From Paenibacillus sp. 1_12 (GTDB lineage: Bacteria > Bacillota > Bacilli > Paenibacillales > NBRC-103111), in NCBI RefSeq assembly GCF_900114475.1, contig NZ_FOTE01000027.1:1-59261 (forward strand): a DNA stretch of 59,261 nt, written 5' to 3'. Shown piece after piece: positions 30,474 to 42,736 of this stretch; the first letter of the stretch is position 1; every line of letters begins with the position of its first letter. The notes under the pieces are model-generated. The model had not been told where the DNA came from. It made no database searches and saw only the letters and a program-made list of their open reading frames with translations. The position numbers were made by a program, and so were the translations under genes.

Positions 30474-30944
30474 ATGCCTCGTAAAGGTCCAGTTACTCGC
30501 AGAGACGTATTACCAGATCCAATTTATAGCAGCAAACTTGTTACTCGTCTAATCAATCGCATTATGCTCGATGGCAAAAGAGGTGTTGCTCAAACCATCT
30601 TGTACAATGCATTCAAAATGATTCAAGATCGTACAGGTAAAGAGCCAATGGAAGTTTTCGAACAAGCCATTAAAAATATTATGCCTGTTCTTGAGGTTAA
30701 AGCTCGTCGTGTAGGCGGAGCAAACTATCAAGTGCCAATCGAAGTTAGACCTGATCGTCGTACCACTTTGGGACTTCGTTGGTTGGTGAATTATTCTCGC
30801 CTTCGTGGTGAGAAAACAATGGAAGAAAGATTGGCACAAGAAATTATTGATGCCAGCAACAATACAGGTTCTTCCGTTAAGAAACGTGAAGATACACACA
30901 AAATGGCTGAAGCTAACAAAGCTTTCGCTCATTATCGTTGGTAG
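30474..30944 (+). CDS. rpsG: 30S ribosomal protein S7
   Basis: S7 nucleates the 30S head and lines the E site. The 156-residue protein starts [16 protein letters not shown] and ends in AFAHYRW, both family-typical. AAGGGGGAT (30461-30469) precedes ATG 30474; upstream in-frame starts lack a ribosome site. Confidence 0.97.
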   Translation: MPRKGPVTRRDVLPDPIYSSKLVTRLINRIMLDGKRGVAQTILYNAFKMIQDRTGKEPMEVFEQAIKNIMPVLEVKARRVGGANYQVPIEVRPDRRTTLGLRWLVNYSRLRGEKTMEERLAQEIIDASNNTGSSVKKREDTHKMAEANKAFAHYRW

Positions 30945-30981
30945 AATCTAAATTCCTTATAATTTGAAAGGAGACATCCTG

Positions 30982-33057
30982 ATGGCTAGAGAGTTCTCCT
31001 TGAAAGATACACGTAATATTGGGATTATGGCGCATATCGATGCAGGTAAAACGACCACAACCGAGCGGATCTTATTCTTTACAGGCCGTACTCACAAAAT
31101 CGGAGAAGTGCATGATGGCGCTGCTACGATGGACTGGATGGAGCAAGAGCAGGAGCGCGGAATTACCATTACTTCCGCTGCTACTACTGCTGCTTGGAAG
31201 GGTCACCGCATCAATATCATCGATACCCCGGGACACGTTGACTTCACGGTTGAAGTAGAACGTTCCCTTCGTGTATTGGACGGGGCAGTTGGAGTATTCA
31301 GCGCCAAAGAAGGCGTTGAGCCTCAGTCGGAAACGGTTTGGCGTCAAGCTGACCGTTATAATGTTCCACGGATTGCCTATGTAAACAAAATGGATATTAT
31401 CGGTGCTGACTTTCTTGGAGCAATCCAGCAAATGCGTGAGAAATTAGGCGCTAATGCAGTTGCTATTCAATTGCCAATTGGTTCTGAGAGCGATTTTGAC
31501 GGAATCATTGATCTAGTTGAACAGAAAGCACACATTTTCAAAGATGATAAAGGTGAAAACATCGAGATTGTTGATATTCCCGATGAATTCAAAGATCAAG
31601 TGGATGCACTAAGACTTGATCTGATTGAAAAAGTAGCAGAGCTTGATGAAGAGCTGACAATGAAATACCTTGAAGGTGAAGAAATCACAGTTGAGGAAAT
31701 CAAAAAAGCGCTTCGTATTGGTGTTTGCCAAGTAAAAATCTTCCCTGTTATTTGTGGTTCTTCATATAGAAATAAAGGTGTTCAATTGATGTTGGATGCG
31801 GTTGTAGCTTACCTTCCATCACCTCTTGACGTGCCTGACATTAAAGGTGTACTGGATGACGGTACAGAAGTGGTTCGTAAATCTTCGGATGATCAGCCTT
31901 TCTCCGCTCTTGCCTTTAAAATTATGACGGATCCTTATGTAGGAAAGCTTACTTTCTTCCGTGTATACTCTGGTGTGTTAAATTCAGGTTCTTATGTTCT
32001 TAACGCTACTAAAGGTAAACGCGAAAGAGTTGGACGGATTCTTCAAATGCATGCAAACACGCGTCAAGAGATCAGCATTGTATATGCGGGTGATATTGCG
32101 GCTGCTGTAGGCTTGAAGGATACAACAACAGGTGACACCCTTTGTGATGAGAAAAATCCGGTAATCCTTGAAAAGATGAACTTCCCAGAACCAGTAATTC
32201 AACTTGCTGTTGAACCGAAAACGAAGGCTGACCAAGACAGAATGGGTATTGCTTTATCCAAGCTGTCCGAAGAAGATCCGACTTTCCGTGCACACACAGA
32301 TGAAGAAACTGGACAAACGATTATCGCAGGTATGGGTGAGCTTCACCTTGAAGTCCTCGTTGATCGTATGTTGCGTGAATTCAAGGTTGAAACTAACGTG
32401 GGTAAACCACAAGTTGCTTACCGTGAAACATTCCGTCAAGAAGCTAGAGTCGAAGGTAAATTTGTTCGTCAGTCCGGTGGCCGCGGTCAATATGGACATT
32501 GTTGGGTTATCTTCTCGCCACAAGAAGCCGGTGCTGGATTCTTGTTCGAAAGCAAGGTTGTGGGTGGTTCGATTCCTAGAGAATACATCGCTCCAATTCA
32601 AGCTGGTATCGAAGAGTCGATGAAGAATGGCGTTATGGCAGGATTCCCGTTGGTTGATATTAAAGCAACTGTTGTTGACGGATCTTACCATGATGTTGAC
32701 TCCAACGAAATGGCGTTCAAAATTGCAGGATCTATGGCATTGAAAGCAGCAGCTGAAAAGTGTCGTCCAGTTCTGCTTGAGCCAATCATGAAAGTTGAAG
32801 TTACCGTTCCAGAAGAATATATGGGCGATGTTATGGGTGATTTGAACTCCCGTCGTGGTCGTATCGAAGGAATGGATTCCCGCTTTGGCGCTCAAATTAT
32901 CCGTGCTAAAGTGCCACTCTCCGAAATGTTCGGTTACTCCACAACATTGCGTTCGCGTACTCAAGGACGCGGCGTATACTCGATGGAATTATCTCATTAT
33001 GAAGAAGTGCCTAAGTCCATTGCAGAAGAAATTGTTGCAAAGCATAAAGGCGCGTAA
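30982..33057 (+). CDS. fusA: Elongation factor G
   Basis: EF-G is the translocation GTPase. The protein has 691 residues. The G motifs are [13 protein letters not shown] (G1), [10 protein letters not shown] (G2), DTPGHVDF (G3), NKMDIIGA (G4); domains II-V follow with the tip loop [19 protein letters not shown] precedes ATG 30982, beginning [14 protein letters not shown]. Confidence 0.97.
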   Translation: MAREFSLKDTRNIGIMAHIDAGKTTTTERILFFTGRTHKIGEVHDGAATMDWMEQEQERGITITSAATTAAWKGHRINIIDTPGHVDFTVEVERSLRVLDGAVGVFSAKEGVEPQSETVWRQADRYNVPRIAYVNKMDIIGADFLGAIQQMREKLGANAVAIQLPIGSESDFDGIIDLVEQKAHIFKDDKGENIEIVDIPDEFKDQVDALRLDLIEKVAELDEELTMKYLEGEEITVEEIKKALRIGVCQVKIFPVICGSSYRNKGVQLMLDAVVAYLPSPLDVPDIKGVLDDGTEVVRKSSDDQPFSALAFKIMTDPYVGKLTFFRVYSGVLNSGSYVLNATKGKRERVGRILQMHANTRQEISIVYAGDIAAAVGLKDTTTGDTLCDEKNPVILEKMNFPEPVIQLAVEPKTKADQDRMGIALSKLSEEDPTFRAHTDEETGQTIIAGMGELHLEVLVDRMLREFKVETNVGKPQVAYRETFRQEARVEGKFVRQSGGRGQYGHCWVIFSPQEAGAGFLFESKVVGGSIPREYIAPIQAGIEESMKNGVMAGFPLVDIKATVVDGSYHDVDSNEMAFKIAGSMALKAAAEKCRPVLLEPIMKVEVTVPEEYMGDVMGDLNSRRGRIEGMDSRFGAQIIRAKVPLSEMFGYSTTLRSRTQGRGVYSMELSHYEEVPKSIAEEIVAKHKGA

Positions 33058-33093
33058 TAAAAATATAAGTTATTCGAGGAGGCAATCCAAGCC

Positions 33094-34284
33094 ATGGCAA
33101 AAGCGAAATTTGAACGTAATAAACCGCATGTTAACATCGGAACCATCGGTCACGTTGACCACGGTAAAACTACTTTGACTGCAGCTATCACAACTGTTTT
33201 GTCCAAAAGATACGGTGGAGCAGCAGTAGCGTTCGACCAAATCGACAAAGCTCCAGAAGAGCGCGAGCGCGGTATCACGATCTCCACAGCTCACGTTGAA
33301 TATGAAACTCCTAACCGTCACTACGCACACGTAGACTGCCCAGGACATGCTGACTATGTTAAGAACATGATCACAGGCGCAGCACAAATGGACGGAGCTA
33401 TTCTGGTTGTATCCGCAGCTGATGGCCCTATGCCACAAACGCGTGAGCACATCCTTCTGTCCCGTCAAGTAGGCGTACCTTACATTGTTGTATTCTTGAA
33501 CAAATGTGATATGGTTGAAGACGAAGAATTGCTTGAATTGGTAGAAATGGAAGTTCGCGATTTGCTGAACGAATATGAGTTCCCAGGTGACGACACTCCA
33601 ATCATCCGTGGTGCTGCTCGTGAAGCATTGCAAAACCCAGATGGTGCTTGGGCTGATAAAATTATCGAATTGTTTGAACAAGTTGATACTTATATCCCAA
33701 CTCCTGAGCGTCAAACTGACAAGCCTTTCTTGATGCCTGTTGAGGATGTATTCTCAATCACAGGTCGTGGTACTGTTGCTACAGGTCGTGTAGAGCGTGG
33801 AACGATCAAAATTCAAGAAGAAGTTGAAATTCTTGGTCTTCAAGAAGAAACTCGCAAATGTATCGTAACAGGCGTTGAAATGTTCCGTAAATTGTTGGAT
33901 TCCGCACAAGCGGGCGACAACATTGGCGCATTGCTTCGTGGTGTAGACCGTAAAGACATCGAGCGTGGTCAAGTTTTGGCGAAACCAGGTTCCGTTAAAG
34001 CACACACTGCATTTTCCGCTCAAATCTACGTTCTTACTAAAGAAGAAGGTGGCCGTCATAAGCCCTTTTTCACAGGCTACCGTCCACAGTTCTACTTCCG
34101 TACAACTGACGTAACAGGTATCATTTCATTGCCAGAAGGTACTGAAATGGTTATGCCTGGTGATAACATCACCGTTACAGTTGAACTGATCGCTCCTATC
34201 GCTATTGAAGAAGGTACTCGCTTCGCGATTCGTGAAGGCGGACGTACTGTTGGCGCTGGCGCAGTAGCATCAATCAGCAAATAA
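33094..34284 (+). CDS. tuf: Elongation factor Tu
   Basis: EF-Tu delivers aminoacyl-tRNA. The 396 residues have GHVDHGKTT (G1), RGITIST (G2), [11 protein letters not shown] (G3), [10 protein letters not shown] (G4), followed by two beta-barrel domains. It is 36 nt after fusA with GAGGAGGC as ribosome site and is closed by a strong terminator. Confidence 0.98.
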   Translation: MAKAKFERNKPHVNIGTIGHVDHGKTTLTAAITTVLSKRYGGAAVAFDQIDKAPEERERGITISTAHVEYETPNRHYAHVDCPGHADYVKNMITGAAQMDGAILVVSAADGPMPQTREHILLSRQVGVPYIVVFLNKCDMVEDEELLELVEMEVRDLLNEYEFPGDDTPIIRGAAREALQNPDGAWADKIIELFEQVDTYIPTPERQTDKPFLMPVEDVFSITGRGTVATGRVERGTIKIQEEVEILGLQEETRKCIVTGVEMFRKLLDSAQAGDNIGALLRGVDRKDIERGQVLAKPGSVKAHTAFSAQIYVLTKEEGGRHKPFFTGYRPQFYFRTTDVTGIISLPEGTEMVMPGDNITVTVELIAPIAIEEGTRFAIREGGRTVGAGAVASISK

Positions 34285-34296
34285 GTTCATTACATC

Positions 34297-34340
34297 AAAA
34301 GCCTTCCATCGCAAATATTGGATGGAGGGCTTTTATTTTT
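34297..34340 (+). terminator. Terminator after tuf
   Basis: AAAAGCCTTCCATC pairs over all 14 positions (one G-U) with GATGGAGGGCTTTT, then TTTTATTTTT. Confidence 0.93.
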
Positions 34341-34399
34341 GCAATTTTCACTCCAAATTTTGAATTCATACTTATATGAAAAAAAGAATGAAAATATCC

Positions 34400-34428
34400 T
34401 TGCTTTTTGTTTTGATTTTTTATATAAT
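34400..34428 (+). promoter_or_regulatory. Sigma-A promoter of the S10-spc-alpha operon
   Basis: TTGCTT (34400-34405), 17-nt spacer, perfect TATAAT (34423-34428). The start would be near 34435, giving a leader of about 130 nt before rpsJ. Confidence 0.8.
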
Positions 34429-34434
34429 AGTGAA

Positions 34435-34874
<440 letters not shown>

Positions 34875-34925
34875 TCCACATGTGTATAAATAATTGAATG
34901 TAAAAGAGGAAAAGAGGTGTCAACG

Positions 34926-35549
34926 ATGACTAAAGGTATCTTAGGAAAAAAGCTTGGAATGACCCAAGTGTTTACTCCTGAAGGTTTGGTAATTCCGGTA
35001 ACGGTAATTCTTGCAGGTCCTTGCACGGTGTTGCAAAAAAAGGATGCTGAGAATGACGGATACGAAGCTATTCAAATCGGTTTTGATGACAAGAAAGAAA
35101 GTAGAGCTATCAAACCTGAGTTGGGCCATGCTAAAAAAGCTGGTGCAACACCTAAGCGCTACATTAAAGAAATTCGTGGTATTCAGATCTCTGAATACGA
35201 AGTTGGCCAAGAAATTAAAGCTGACTTGTTCACAGAAGGCGAATTCGTTGATGTAACCGGTACTTCCAAAGGTAAAGGGTTCCAGGGTTCTATCAAAAGA
35301 CATAATCAATCTGTTGGTCCAATGGCTCACGGCTCGCGTTACCATCGTGGTCCAGGTTCCATGGGTTCCATCCAATCCAACCGTGTTCCAAAAGGCAAAA
35401 AGCTTCCTGGACATATGGGTGCGGAAACAGTTACGATTCAACGTCTTGAAGTTATCAAAGTCGATACGGAACGTAATGTGATCTTGGTAAGAGGTTCCAT
35501 TCCCGGTCCTAAAAATAGCTACGTGAGTGTTAAATCAACAGTTAAGTAA
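34926..35549 (+). CDS. rplC: 50S ribosomal protein L3
   Basis: L3 reaches toward the peptidyl transferase centre. The 207 residues start [16 protein letters not shown] and carry the long loop [23 protein letters not shown] 34926 follows AGAGGTG; the upstream GTG 34917 overlaps that site. Confidence 0.97.
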   Translation: MTKGILGKKLGMTQVFTPEGLVIPVTVILAGPCTVLQKKDAENDGYEAIQIGFDDKKESRAIKPELGHAKKAGATPKRYIKEIRGIQISEYEVGQEIKADLFTEGEFVDVTGTSKGKGFQGSIKRHNQSVGPMAHGSRYHRGPGSMGSIQSNRVPKGKKLPGHMGAETVTIQRLEVIKVDTERNVILVRGSIPGPKNSYVSVKSTVK

Positions 35550-35571
35550 AGCAAGGAAGGAGGATTAACAG

Positions 35572-36195
35572 ATGCCAAAAGTAGCATTGTATAATGTAAG
35601 TGGTGCACAAGTGGGAGAAGTAGAACTGGCGGATTCCGTATTCGGTATTGAACCCCATTCCCATATTTTGAATGAAGCTGTGTTAATGCAACGTGCTTCG
35701 TTACGCCAAGGTACACACAAAGTTAAGGGTCGCTCCGAAGTTCGCGGTGGCGGTCGTAAACCTTGGAAACAAAAAGGTACAGGTCGTGCGCGTCAAGGTA
35801 GTATTCGTTCCCCTCAATGGAAGGGCGGCGGTATCGTTTTTGGACCGACTCCACGCAGCTACGCGTACAAGCTTCCTAAAAAAGTTCGTCGTATCGCAAT
35901 CAAGTCTGCATTGTCTTCCAAGGTAATCGGTAACGAAATTATCGTTCTGGATCAACTGTTGTTGAATCAGCCGAAAACCAAGGAATTTGCAGCGATTCTT
36001 AACAATTTGAAAGTGGATCGCAAAGCTTTAGTAGTAACAGCTGGTTATGAAGAAAACGTGGCATTGTCCGCTCGTAATATCCCAGGCGTGAAATTTGTAG
36101 TTGCTGACGGAATTAGCGTGCTTGATGTTATGGTTTACGACAAGCTGATCATTACTAAGGATGCGGTACAGAAGGTAGAGGAGGTTTTTGCATAA
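35572..36195 (+). CDS. rplD: 50S ribosomal protein L4
   Basis: L4 lines the exit tunnel. The 207-residue protein has the tunnel loop [20 protein letters not shown], with no insertion or deletion visible. GGAGGA precedes the ATG. Its stop shares one base with the rplW ATG. Confidence 0.97.
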   Translation: MPKVALYNVSGAQVGEVELADSVFGIEPHSHILNEAVLMQRASLRQGTHKVKGRSEVRGGGRKPWKQKGTGRARQGSIRSPQWKGGGIVFGPTPRSYAYKLPKKVRRIAIKSALSSKVIGNEIIVLDQLLLNQPKTKEFAAILNNLKVDRKALVVTAGYEENVALSARNIPGVKFVVADGISVLDVMVYDKLIITKDAVQKVEEVFA

Positions 36196-36485
36196 TGAAA
36201 GATCCTCGCGATATTATTAAACGTCCTGTAATCACTGAGCGTACAAGTGATATGATGGCTGAGAAGAAATATGTGTTTGAAGTTGAGCTCCGTGCAAACA
36301 AAACGGAAATCAAACTGGCTATTGAGCAAATTTTCAAAGTAAAAGTAACGAAAGTTAACACTTTGAGAATGCCAGCTAAGCCAAAACGCTATGGTCGTCA
36401 TGCCGGTTATACATCGGAATGGAAAAAAGCGATTGTTTCGTTGAGCGCTGACAGCAAAGAGCTTGAATTTTTTGAGAGTGTGTAA
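36195..36485 (+). CDS. rplW: 50S ribosomal protein L23
   Basis: L23 sits at the tunnel exit and docks trigger factor and SRP. 96 residues, beginning [15 protein letters not shown] and containing [16 protein letters not shown]. It is translationally coupled to rplD by a one-base overlap, with AGAGGAGG inside the rplD end. Confidence 0.96.
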   Translation: MKDPRDIIKRPVITERTSDMMAEKKYVFEVELRANKTEIKLAIEQIFKVKVTKVNTLRMPAKPKRYGRHAGYTSEWKKAIVSLSADSKELEFFESV

Positions 36486-36514
36486 TTAACTTTTTCAAGT
36501 AAGGAGGAATCCAA

Positions 36515-37345
36515 GTGCCAATTAAAAAATATAAACCAACGTCACCTGCAAGACGTCACATGTCGGTTTCTACATTTGAAGAAATCACAACGTCAACACC
36601 GGAGAAATCGTTATTGGCTCCGTTGTTCAAGCACGCGGGACGTAATAACCAAGGTAAAATTACGGTTCGTCACCAAGGTGGTGGACACAAACGTAAATAC
36701 CGGATTATCGACTTCAAGCGGAATAAAGATGGAATACCAGGTCGCGTTGCTACAATAGAATACGATCCAAATCGTTCGGCTAACATTGCTTTGATTCATT
36801 ATGCTGACGGTGAAAAACGTTATATCATCGCTCCTAAGAACTTGAAAGTCGATGATAAAATCGAGTCCGGACCTAAAGCGGATATTAAAATCGGTAATGC
36901 TTTACCGCTTGAAAATATTCCTGTAGGTACAGTTATCCACAACATCGAATTGAAGCCTGGTAAAGGTGCTCAATTGGTTCGCGCTGCTGGTACTGAAGCT
37001 CAATTGCTTGGTAAAGAAGAAACTTATGTAACGATTCGTCTTACTTCCGGCGAAGTTAGAAAAGTTCTGAAAGTTTGCCGCGCAACTATCGGTTCTGTTG
37101 GTAACGAAGATTACGAATTGATTAAAGTCGGTAAAGCTGGACGCTCGCGCTGGTTGGGTCAAAGACCTGAAGTCCGCGGTGTTGTTATGAACCCTAACGA
37201 TCACCCACACGGTGGTGGTGAAGGCCGTGCTCCTATCGGTCGTAAATCTCCAATGTCTCCATGGGGCAAACCGACTCTTGGTTACAAAACTCGTAAAAAA
37301 GGCAAAGCATCTGATAAATATATTGTTCGTCGTCGCACTAAATAA
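36515..37345 (+). CDS. rplB: 50S ribosomal protein L2
   Basis: L2 is needed for subunit joining and peptidyl transfer. 276 residues, with [15 protein letters not shown] and the catalytic-region loop [14 protein letters not shown] (conserved His). The start is GTG 36515 after AAGGAGGA. Confidence 0.97.
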   Translation: MPIKKYKPTSPARRHMSVSTFEEITTSTPEKSLLAPLFKHAGRNNQGKITVRHQGGGHKRKYRIIDFKRNKDGIPGRVATIEYDPNRSANIALIHYADGEKRYIIAPKNLKVDDKIESGPKADIKIGNALPLENIPVGTVIHNIELKPGKGAQLVRAAGTEAQLLGKEETYVTIRLTSGEVRKVLKVCRATIGSVGNEDYELIKVGKAGRSRWLGQRPEVRGVVMNPNDHPHGGGEGRAPIGRKSPMSPWGKPTLGYKTRKKGKASDKYIVRRRTK

Positions 37346-37384
37346 TCGGATTCTAGCAAGGGTTGAAGAAAGGAGGAACGAAAT

Positions 37385-37663
37385 ATGGGTCGCAGTTTGA
37401 AAAAAGGTCCTTTCGTTGACGGCTATCTTATGAAGAAAGTTGAAGCGCAAGGCGACACTCAAAAGAAACAAGTTATTAAAACTTGGTCGCGTCGTTCGAC
37501 TATTTTCCCGCAATTCATCGGATTTACTTTTGCGGTATACGATGGCAAAAAGCATGTACCGGTTTACGTTACAGAAGATATGGTTGGTCACAAACTTGGT
37601 GAGTTTGCTCCAACTCGTACTTACAAAGGTCATGATGATGACAAAAAAACGAGCAAGCGCTAA
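37385..37663 (+). CDS. rpsS: 30S ribosomal protein S19
   Basis: S19 is a 30S head protein near the A-site finger. 92 residues, beginning [15 protein letters not shown] and including [22 protein letters not shown] precedes the ATG. Confidence 0.97.
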   Translation: MGRSLKKGPFVDGYLMKKVEAQGDTQKKQVIKTWSRRSTIFPQFIGFTFAVYDGKKHVPVYVTEDMVGHKLGEFAPTRTYKGHDDDKKTSKR

Positions 37664-37708
37664 GGCTTTGCTTGTGTAGTAAGCAGTAAATGAGAGGAGG
37701 CACAACAC

Positions 37709-38044
37709 ATGTCAGAAGCAAAAAGTATTGCAAGATTCGTTCGTATTGCTCCCCGTAAAGCGCAGCTGGTTGTTGATTTGATCCGCGGCAAGCAAGTAGG
37801 AGAAGCAATTGCGATTCTGCGTCATACGCCAAGATCCGCTTCACCGATCGTTGAGAAAGTTTTGAACTCTGCCATTGCCAATGCTGAGCATAACTACTCC
37901 ATGGATCCGAACAACTTGGTTGTATCACAAACATTTGTTAACCAAGGACCAACAATGAAACGGTTCCGCCCACGTGCAATGGGACGTGCTAGCCGTATTA
38001 ATAAACGTACCAGCCACATTACAATAGTGGTATCCGAAAAATAA
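37709..38044 (+). CDS. rplV: 50S ribosomal protein L22
   Basis: L22 forms a tunnel constriction with L4. 111 residues, with [18 protein letters not shown] and the tunnel hairpin [18 protein letters not shown], unmodified. AGAGGAGG precedes the ATG. Confidence 0.97.
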   Translation: MSEAKSIARFVRIAPRKAQLVVDLIRGKQVGEAIAILRHTPRSASPIVEKVLNSAIANAEHNYSMDPNNLVVSQTFVNQGPTMKRFRPRAMGRASRINKRTSHITIVVSEK

Positions 38045-38058
38045 GGGAGGGATAACGT

Positions 38059-38724
38059 GTGGGTCAAAAAGTAAACCCAGTAGGACTTAGAGTTGGGATT
38101 ATTCGCGATTGGGAATCGAAATGGTTCGCAGGCAAAGATTTTGGCGATCTTCTTATCGAAGATGTAAAAATCCGCGAGTACTTAAAGCAAAAGCTGAAAG
38201 ATTCAGCTGTTTCACATATCGAAATCGAACGTGCTGCTAACCGTGTGAATGTTACCATTCAAACAGCTAAGCCTGGTATGGTTATCGGTAAAGGCGGAGC
38301 AGAAATCGAAGTTATTCGTAACTACATTGCTAATCTGTCGAACGGCAAAAAGATTCACATCAACATCTCTGAAATCAAAAATCCTGAATTGGATGCAATT
38401 TTGGTTGCTGAAAGCATTGCACAACAATTGGAACGTCGCGTTTCTTTCCGTCGTGCTATGAAGCAATCGATCCAAAGATCGATGAGAGCCGGAGCAAAAG
38501 GAATTAAAACAGCAGTAAGTGGTCGTTTGGGCGGAGCAGAAATCGCTAGAAATGAAGGCTACAGTGAAGGTACAGTGCCTCTTCATACATTGCGTGCGGA
38601 TATTGATTATGGAACAGCGGAAGCTGCAACAACTTATGGTCGTATCGGTGTAAAAGTATGGATCTATCGCGGCGAAGTTCTTCCACCGGCTAAGAAAAAG
38701 GCTGTTACGGAAGGAGGCAACTAA
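38059..38724 (+). CDS. rpsC: 30S ribosomal protein S3
   Basis: S3 forms part of the mRNA entry channel. 221 residues, with [14 protein letters not shown] at the start, the KH motif [13 protein letters not shown] and the C-terminal domain [13 protein letters not shown]. The start is GTG 38059 after AGGGAGGG. Confidence 0.97.
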   Translation: MGQKVNPVGLRVGIIRDWESKWFAGKDFGDLLIEDVKIREYLKQKLKDSAVSHIEIERAANRVNVTIQTAKPGMVIGKGGAEIEVIRNYIANLSNGKKIHINISEIKNPELDAILVAESIAQQLERRVSFRRAMKQSIQRSMRAGAKGIKTAVSGRLGGAEIARNEGYSEGTVPLHTLRADIDYGTAEAATTYGRIGVKVWIYRGEVLPPAKKKAVTEGGN

Positions 38725-38726
38725 GA

Positions 38727-39161
38727 ATGTTAGTTCCTAAACGTGTAAAACACCGTAAAGAGTTTCGTGGCAAAATGCGTGGACGCGCTAAAGGCGGAAC
38801 AGAAGTAAGTTTCGGTGAATTCGGATTGCAAGCTATGGAGCCTGCATGGGTTACCAACCGTCAAATCGAGGCTGCTCGTATCGCTATGACTCGTTACATC
38901 AAACGGGGTGGTAAAGTTTGGATCAAAATTTTCCCTTCGAAACCGGCAACACAAAAACCGCTTGAAGTACGGATGGGTAGCGGTAAAGGTAGCGTAGAGA
39001 AATGGGTTTGTGTTGTAAAACCAGGTAAGATTATGTTTGAACTTGCCGGTGTTAGTGAGGAAATTGCTCGTGAAGCATTACGTCTGGCTTCCCACAAGCT
39101 TCCGATCAAAACCAAGTTTGTTAAAAGAGAAGATGTAGGTGGTGAAGCAAATGAAGGCTAG
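38727..39161 (+). CDS. rplP: 50S ribosomal protein L16
   Basis: L16 organises the A-site tRNA region of 23S rRNA. 144 residues, starting [15 protein letters not shown], with RKRG-like basic segments and [12 protein letters not shown]. Its ribosome site GGAGG lies in the end of rpsC, and its end overlaps rpmC by 11 nt. Confidence 0.97.
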   Translation: MLVPKRVKHRKEFRGKMRGRAKGGTEVSFGEFGLQAMEPAWVTNRQIEAARIAMTRYIKRGGKVWIKIFPSKPATQKPLEVRMGSGKGSVEKWVCVVKPGKIMFELAGVSEEIAREALRLASHKLPIKTKFVKREDVGGEANEG

Positions 39162-39351
39162 TGAATTTCGCAACCTAACCACTGCTGAAATTGAACAAAA
39201 AATTGCCGGCTTTAAAGAAAGACTCTTTAGCCTCCGTTTTCAACTAGCTACCGGTCAACTGGAAAACCCAGTACAGATCCGGGAAGTCCGCAAAGAGATT
39301 GCTCGTGCAAAGACTGTTTTGCGTGAAAGAGAACTGGGGATCATTAGTTAA
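39151..39351 (+). CDS. rpmC: 50S ribosomal protein L29
   Basis: L29 lies at the tunnel exit next to L23. 66 residues, [18 protein letters not shown] onward, two-helix coil. ATG 39151 follows AGGTGGTG inside rplP; the in-frame GTG at 39139 overlaps that site. Confidence 0.95.
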   Translation: MKASEFRNLTTAEIEQKIAGFKERLFSLRFQLATGQLENPVQIREVRKEIARAKTVLRERELGIIS

Positions 39352-39374
39352 TGAGTGAGAGAGGAGGATCTTCA

Positions 39375-39638
39375 ATGAGTGAACGTAACGATCGTAAAAC
39401 TCAAGTCGGTAAAGTCGTGAGTGACAAAATGGAAAAAACCATCGTTGTTGCTGTTGAAACGTACAAAAAACACGATCTTTATCACAAAAGAATTAAATAT
39501 ACGAAGAAATTCAAAGCGCATGATGAGAATAATGAAGCTAAAATCGGTGATGTTGTAAAAATTTCCGAAACACGGCCATTATCTAAAGACAAGCGTTGGA
39601 GACTGGTTGAAGTTGTAGAAAAAGGCGTTTTAGCATAA
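39375..39638 (+). CDS. rpsQ: 30S ribosomal protein S17
   Basis: S17 is an early-binding 16S rRNA protein. 87 residues from ATG 39375 ([15 protein letters not shown]), the exact length of the B. subtilis protein. GGAGGA (39363-39368) supports this start over the ATG at 39351. Confidence 0.95.
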   Translation: MSERNDRKTQVGKVVSDKMEKTIVVAVETYKKHDLYHKRIKYTKKFKAHDENNEAKIGDVVKISETRPLSKDKRWRLVEVVEKGVLA

Positions 39639-39681
39639 ACAAATGATACCAAGCATCAATTCCGGAAGGAGGGTTTAAACA

Positions 39682-40050
39682 ATGATTCAACCTCTATCTC
39701 GTTTAAAAGTGGCTGACAATTCAGGCGCAAAGCAATTAATGTGCATTCGTGTACTTGGTGGTACTGGTCGTCGTGTGGGTCATATCGGTGATTTGATTAT
39801 CTGCTCGGTGAAAGAAGCAACACCAGGTGGCGTTGTCAAAAAGGGTGATGTTGTCAAAGCGGTAATCGTTCGTACTAAGAGTGGTGCACGCCGTAAAGAT
39901 GGTTCTTACATTACTTTTGATGAAAATGCAGCAGTAATCGTTAAGGATGACAAGAGTCCTCGTGGAACTCGGATCTTTGGACCAGTTGCTCGTGAACTTC
40001 GCGATCGCGATTTCATGAAAATCGTTTCTCTTGCACCAGAAGTTATCTAA
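39682..40050 (+). CDS. rplN: 50S ribosomal protein L14
   Basis: L14 sits at the subunit interface. 122 residues, with [19 protein letters not shown] at the start and [13 protein letters not shown] near the end. GGAGGG precedes the ATG. Confidence 0.97.
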   Translation: MIQPLSRLKVADNSGAKQLMCIRVLGGTGRRVGHIGDLIICSVKEATPGGVVKKGDVVKAVIVRTKSGARRKDGSYITFDENAAVIVKDDKSPRGTRIFGPVARELRDRDFMKIVSLAPEVI

Positions 40051-40088
40051 TTCAACTGCTGCTTAGCAGCTGTACGATATAAGAAATT

Positions 40089-40129
40089 ATGCTTACGAAG
40101 TTAGTGTTCTACGAACACTCTCAGGAGGT
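40089..40129 (+). promoter_or_regulatory. Unrecognised hairpin element at the rplX ribosome site
   Basis: ATGCTTACGAAG (40089-40100), a perfect 7-bp stem AGTGTTC/GAACACT (40103-40109, 40113-40119, loop TAC), then CTCAGGAGGT (40120-40129). Same layout as before rplJ and rpmJ. No clear upstream unit here, but GCTGC/GCAGC forms a hairpin just before it. Confidence 0.6.
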
Positions 40130-40138
40130 GGAAACTCA

Positions 40139-40492
40139 ATGCCAAAGCAACCCAAGAAATTGGAGTCTCATAATAACAAATTAAATGTTAAAAAAGACGA
40201 TAAAGTGTTCGTAATTACTGGCAAAGATAAAGGTAAAAAAGGCCGTGTAATTGCAGCATACCCTCGTGAAAATCGTGTGTTGGTTGAAGGTGTAAATATG
40301 ATCAAGAAGCATAGCAAACCTTCTCAAGCTAACCCGCAGGGTGGTATTATCTCGCAAGAAGCGCCTATTCACGTGTCAAACGTGATGCTGATTGATCCTA
40401 AGAGCGGCCAACCTACCCGTGTAGGTTACAAAGTTCTGGATAACGGTACAAAAGTGCGTGTAGCTCGTAAATCCGGTGAAGTTATCGATTAA
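40139..40492 (+). CDS. rplX: 50S ribosomal protein L24
   Basis: L24 initiates 50S assembly. 117 residues with a KOW motif ([20 protein letters not shown]). Its N-terminus, [19 protein letters not shown], looks somewhat longer than in many bacteria. AGGAGGT of the hairpin element is its ribosome site. Confidence 0.95.
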   Translation: MPKQPKKLESHNNKLNVKKDDKVFVITGKDKGKKGRVIAAYPRENRVLVEGVNMIKKHSKPSQANPQGGIISQEAPIHVSNVMLIDPKSGQPTRVGYKVLDNGTKVRVARKSGEVID

Positions 40493-40524
40493 TCGTAAAA
40501 GTTAGGAAAGGAGGTACATGAAAG

Positions 40525-41067
40525 ATGGCAGCAAGGTTAAAAGATCGTTTTTTGAATGAAGTAACTCCTGCTTTGATGCAGAAATTCAGCTATACAACGG
40601 TTATGCAGGTGCCTAAGATTGAGAAAGTCGTCATTAACATGGGTGTGGGTGAAGCAGTTTCGAACTCCAAAGTGTTGGATGTAGCTGTTCAGGATCTTCA
40701 GTTAATTGCTGGTCAAAAGCCGGTTGTTACTAAAGCTAAGAAATCAATCGCAGGCTTCAAATTGCGTGAAAATATGCCAATCGGTGTAAAAGTAACGCTT
40801 CGCGGCGAGCGCATGTATCATTTCTTGGACAAATTGTTCAATGTTGCGCTTCCTCGTGTTCGTGACTTCCGTGGTGTTTCTTCTAAAGCATTTGACGGAC
40901 GCGGTAACTATACATTGGGTCTTAAAGAACAGTTGATTTTCCCTGAAATCGAGTACGATAAAGTCGATAAAGTACGCGGTATGGATATCGTTATCGTAAC
41001 TACAGCACAATCGGACGAAGAGTCCCGTGAGTTATTAACCCAATTAGGAATGCCGTTTACCAAATAA
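40525..41067 (+). CDS. rplE: 50S ribosomal protein L5
   Basis: L5 binds 5S rRNA and contacts P-site tRNA. 180 residues, with [15 protein letters not shown] and [25 protein letters not shown] precedes the ATG. Confidence 0.97.
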   Translation: MAARLKDRFLNEVTPALMQKFSYTTVMQVPKIEKVVINMGVGEAVSNSKVLDVAVQDLQLIAGQKPVVTKAKKSIAGFKLRENMPIGVKVTLRGERMYHFLDKLFNVALPRVRDFRGVSSKAFDGRGNYTLGLKEQLIFPEIEYDKVDKVRGMDIVIVTTAQSDEESRELLTQLGMPFTK

Positions 41068-41096
41068 GGTACGGTACAACCGGAGGTGTAAAGTAA

Positions 41097-41282
41097 GTGG
41101 CAAAAACTTCAATGATCGTGAAGCAACAGCGCGCTCCTAAATTTAAGGTGCAGGCTTATACACGCTGCGAACGCTGTGGCCGTCCGCATTCGGTTCTTCG
41201 GAAGTTTAAAATTTGCAGAATTTGTTTCCGCGAATTAGCACACGCTGGGCAAATCCCTGGCGTTAAAAAAGCAAGCTGGTAA
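41097..41282 (+). CDS. rpsN: 30S ribosomal protein S14, zinc-binding form
   Basis: A 61-residue S14 with CERCGRPH...CRICF, i.e. the zinc (C+) type called rpsZ in B. subtilis. The start is GTG 41097 after GGAGGTG. No zinc-independent paralogue is in this window. Confidence 0.96.
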   Translation: MAKTSMIVKQQRAPKFKVQAYTRCERCGRPHSVLRKFKICRICFRELAHAGQIPGVKKASW

Positions 41283-41314
41283 TTACCCAAGTTTCGGGAA
41301 GGAGGTTCACATAA

Positions 41315-41713
41315 ATGGTGATGTCAGATCCAATTGCAGATATGCTTACACGTATTCGTAATGCAAACGTAGTGCGTCATGAAACGGTTGAAATCCCTGC
41401 TTCGACGGTCAAAAGAGAAATTGCTGAGATCCTCAAAAAAGAAGGTTTTATCCGCGACGCTGAATATATCGAAGATAACAAGCAAGGAATTATCCGCGTA
41501 TTCTTGAAATACGGACCTAACAATGAACGTGTTATTTCCGGTCTTAAAAGAATTAGCAAACCGGGCTTGCGTGTTTACACAAAAAGTCAAGAGGTTCCTC
41601 GCGTACTAGGCGGTTTGGGAATTGCGATTATTTCCACTTCTCAAGGCGTTATGACCGATAAAGAAGCTCGTCAAACTAAAGCTGGCGGAGAAGTTATCTG
41701 CTACGTTTGGTAA
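41315..41713 (+). CDS. rpsH: 30S ribosomal protein S8
   Basis: S8 binds the central domain of 16S rRNA and in many bacteria represses the spc operon. 132 residues, [18 protein letters not shown] to GGEVICYVW, matching the family length. AAGGAGGT precedes the ATG. Confidence 0.97.
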   Translation: MVMSDPIADMLTRIRNANVVRHETVEIPASTVKREIAEILKKEGFIRDAEYIEDNKQGIIRVFLKYGPNNERVISGLKRISKPGLRVYTKSQEVPRVLGGLGIAIISTSQGVMTDKEARQTKAGGEVICYVW

Positions 41714-41744
41714 TAAAGAATTTAAATGAACGGAGGTGCATACC

Positions 41745-42287
41745 ATGTCACGTATTGGTCGCAAGCCCATTACAATTCCGAGTGAAGTAAACATCACTCT
41801 TGATAACACTGTTATTACGGTGAAGGGCCCTAAAGGTACTTTAACTCGTGAATTACACAGAGATATGAAGTTGGTAGTTGCAGAGAATGAAATTTCTGTA
41901 GAACGTCCTTCTGATAATAAATTACATCGTTCTTTACACGGTACTACAAGAAGCGTTGTTGCTAACATGGTTAACGGCGTAACTGCAGGCTTTGCAAAGA
42001 ACCTTGAATTGGTTGGAGTTGGATACCGTGCTAACAAAACTGGGGATAAGCTGGTTTTGAACGTTGGTTATTCACATCCAGTTGAAATCACGCCGGAGAA
42101 CGGTATCGAGTTTGATGTTCCATCAAACACGAAAATTACGGTTAAGGGTATCGATAAAGAATTGGTTGGCGCAGTTGCTGCAAAGATTCGTTCTGTTCGT
42201 GAGCCTGAGCCTTATAAAGGTAAAGGTATTAAGTACGAAGGCGAACGTATTCTTCGTAAAGAAGGTAAAGCTGGTAAGAAGAAATAA
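41745..42287 (+). CDS. rplF: 50S ribosomal protein L6
   Basis: L6 lies near the sarcin-ricin loop. 180 residues beginning [15 protein letters not shown], with the C-terminal motif [18 protein letters not shown] 41745 is preceded by GGAGGT; the in-frame ATG at 41736 overlaps it. Confidence 0.97.
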   Translation: MSRIGRKPITIPSEVNITLDNTVITVKGPKGTLTRELHRDMKLVVAENEISVERPSDNKLHRSLHGTTRSVVANMVNGVTAGFAKNLELVGVGYRANKTGDKLVLNVGYSHPVEITPENGIEFDVPSNTKITVKGIDKELVGAVAAKIRSVREPEPYKGKGIKYEGERILRKEGKAGKKK

Positions 42288-42341
42288 GCTTGCATAAATG
42301 CAGGATCATCCTTCATTTAAGTTGAAAGGAGTAAACCTCGA

Positions 42342-42710
42342 ATGATTAACAAAAGCGACAAGAATAAAGCTCGTTTGAAAAGACATTTACGTGTCCGCAA
42401 GAAAATTCAAGGAACGACAGAACGTCCGCGCTTGAACATCTTCCGTTCATCCAAGCATATGTACGCACAATTGATCGATGATGTTAAAGGTGTAACGATT
42501 GCATCTGCTTCCACTCAAGATAAAGAGTTGAAAGAAAACATCGGCAATGGTGGTAATGCTGAAGCAGCTCGCAAGGTCGGAGCATTAATTGCAGAGCGCG
42601 CTAAGCAAAGCGGAGTAGAAAAAATCGTATTTGACCGCGGTGGATATTTGTACCACGGACGTGTAAAGGCATTAGCCGATGCAGCTCGTGAAGCGGGTCT
42701 TGAATTTTAA
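42342..42710 (+). CDS. rplR: 50S ribosomal protein L18
   Basis: L18 binds 5S rRNA with L5. 122 residues, with a basic N-terminus ([15 protein letters not shown]) and [20 protein letters not shown] at the end. GAAAGGAG precedes the ATG. Confidence 0.97.
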   Translation: MINKSDKNKARLKRHLRVRKKIQGTTERPRLNIFRSSKHMYAQLIDDVKGVTIASASTQDKELKENIGNGGNAEAARKVGALIAERAKQSGVEKIVFDRGGYLYHGRVKALADAAREAGLEF

Positions 42711-42736
42711 TCGAACATATAAGGAGGTAAAATCAC

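Noticed and set aside
32254-32964. 236-codon minus-strand frame within fusA
   Set aside because: Antisense shadow of EF-G; composition is not protein-like.
36902-37708. 268-codon open frame on the minus strand opposite rplB and rpsS
   Set aside because: It lies wholly over conserved r-protein genes, has the Ser/Phe/Asn-rich composition of an antisense shadow, and has no ribosome site.
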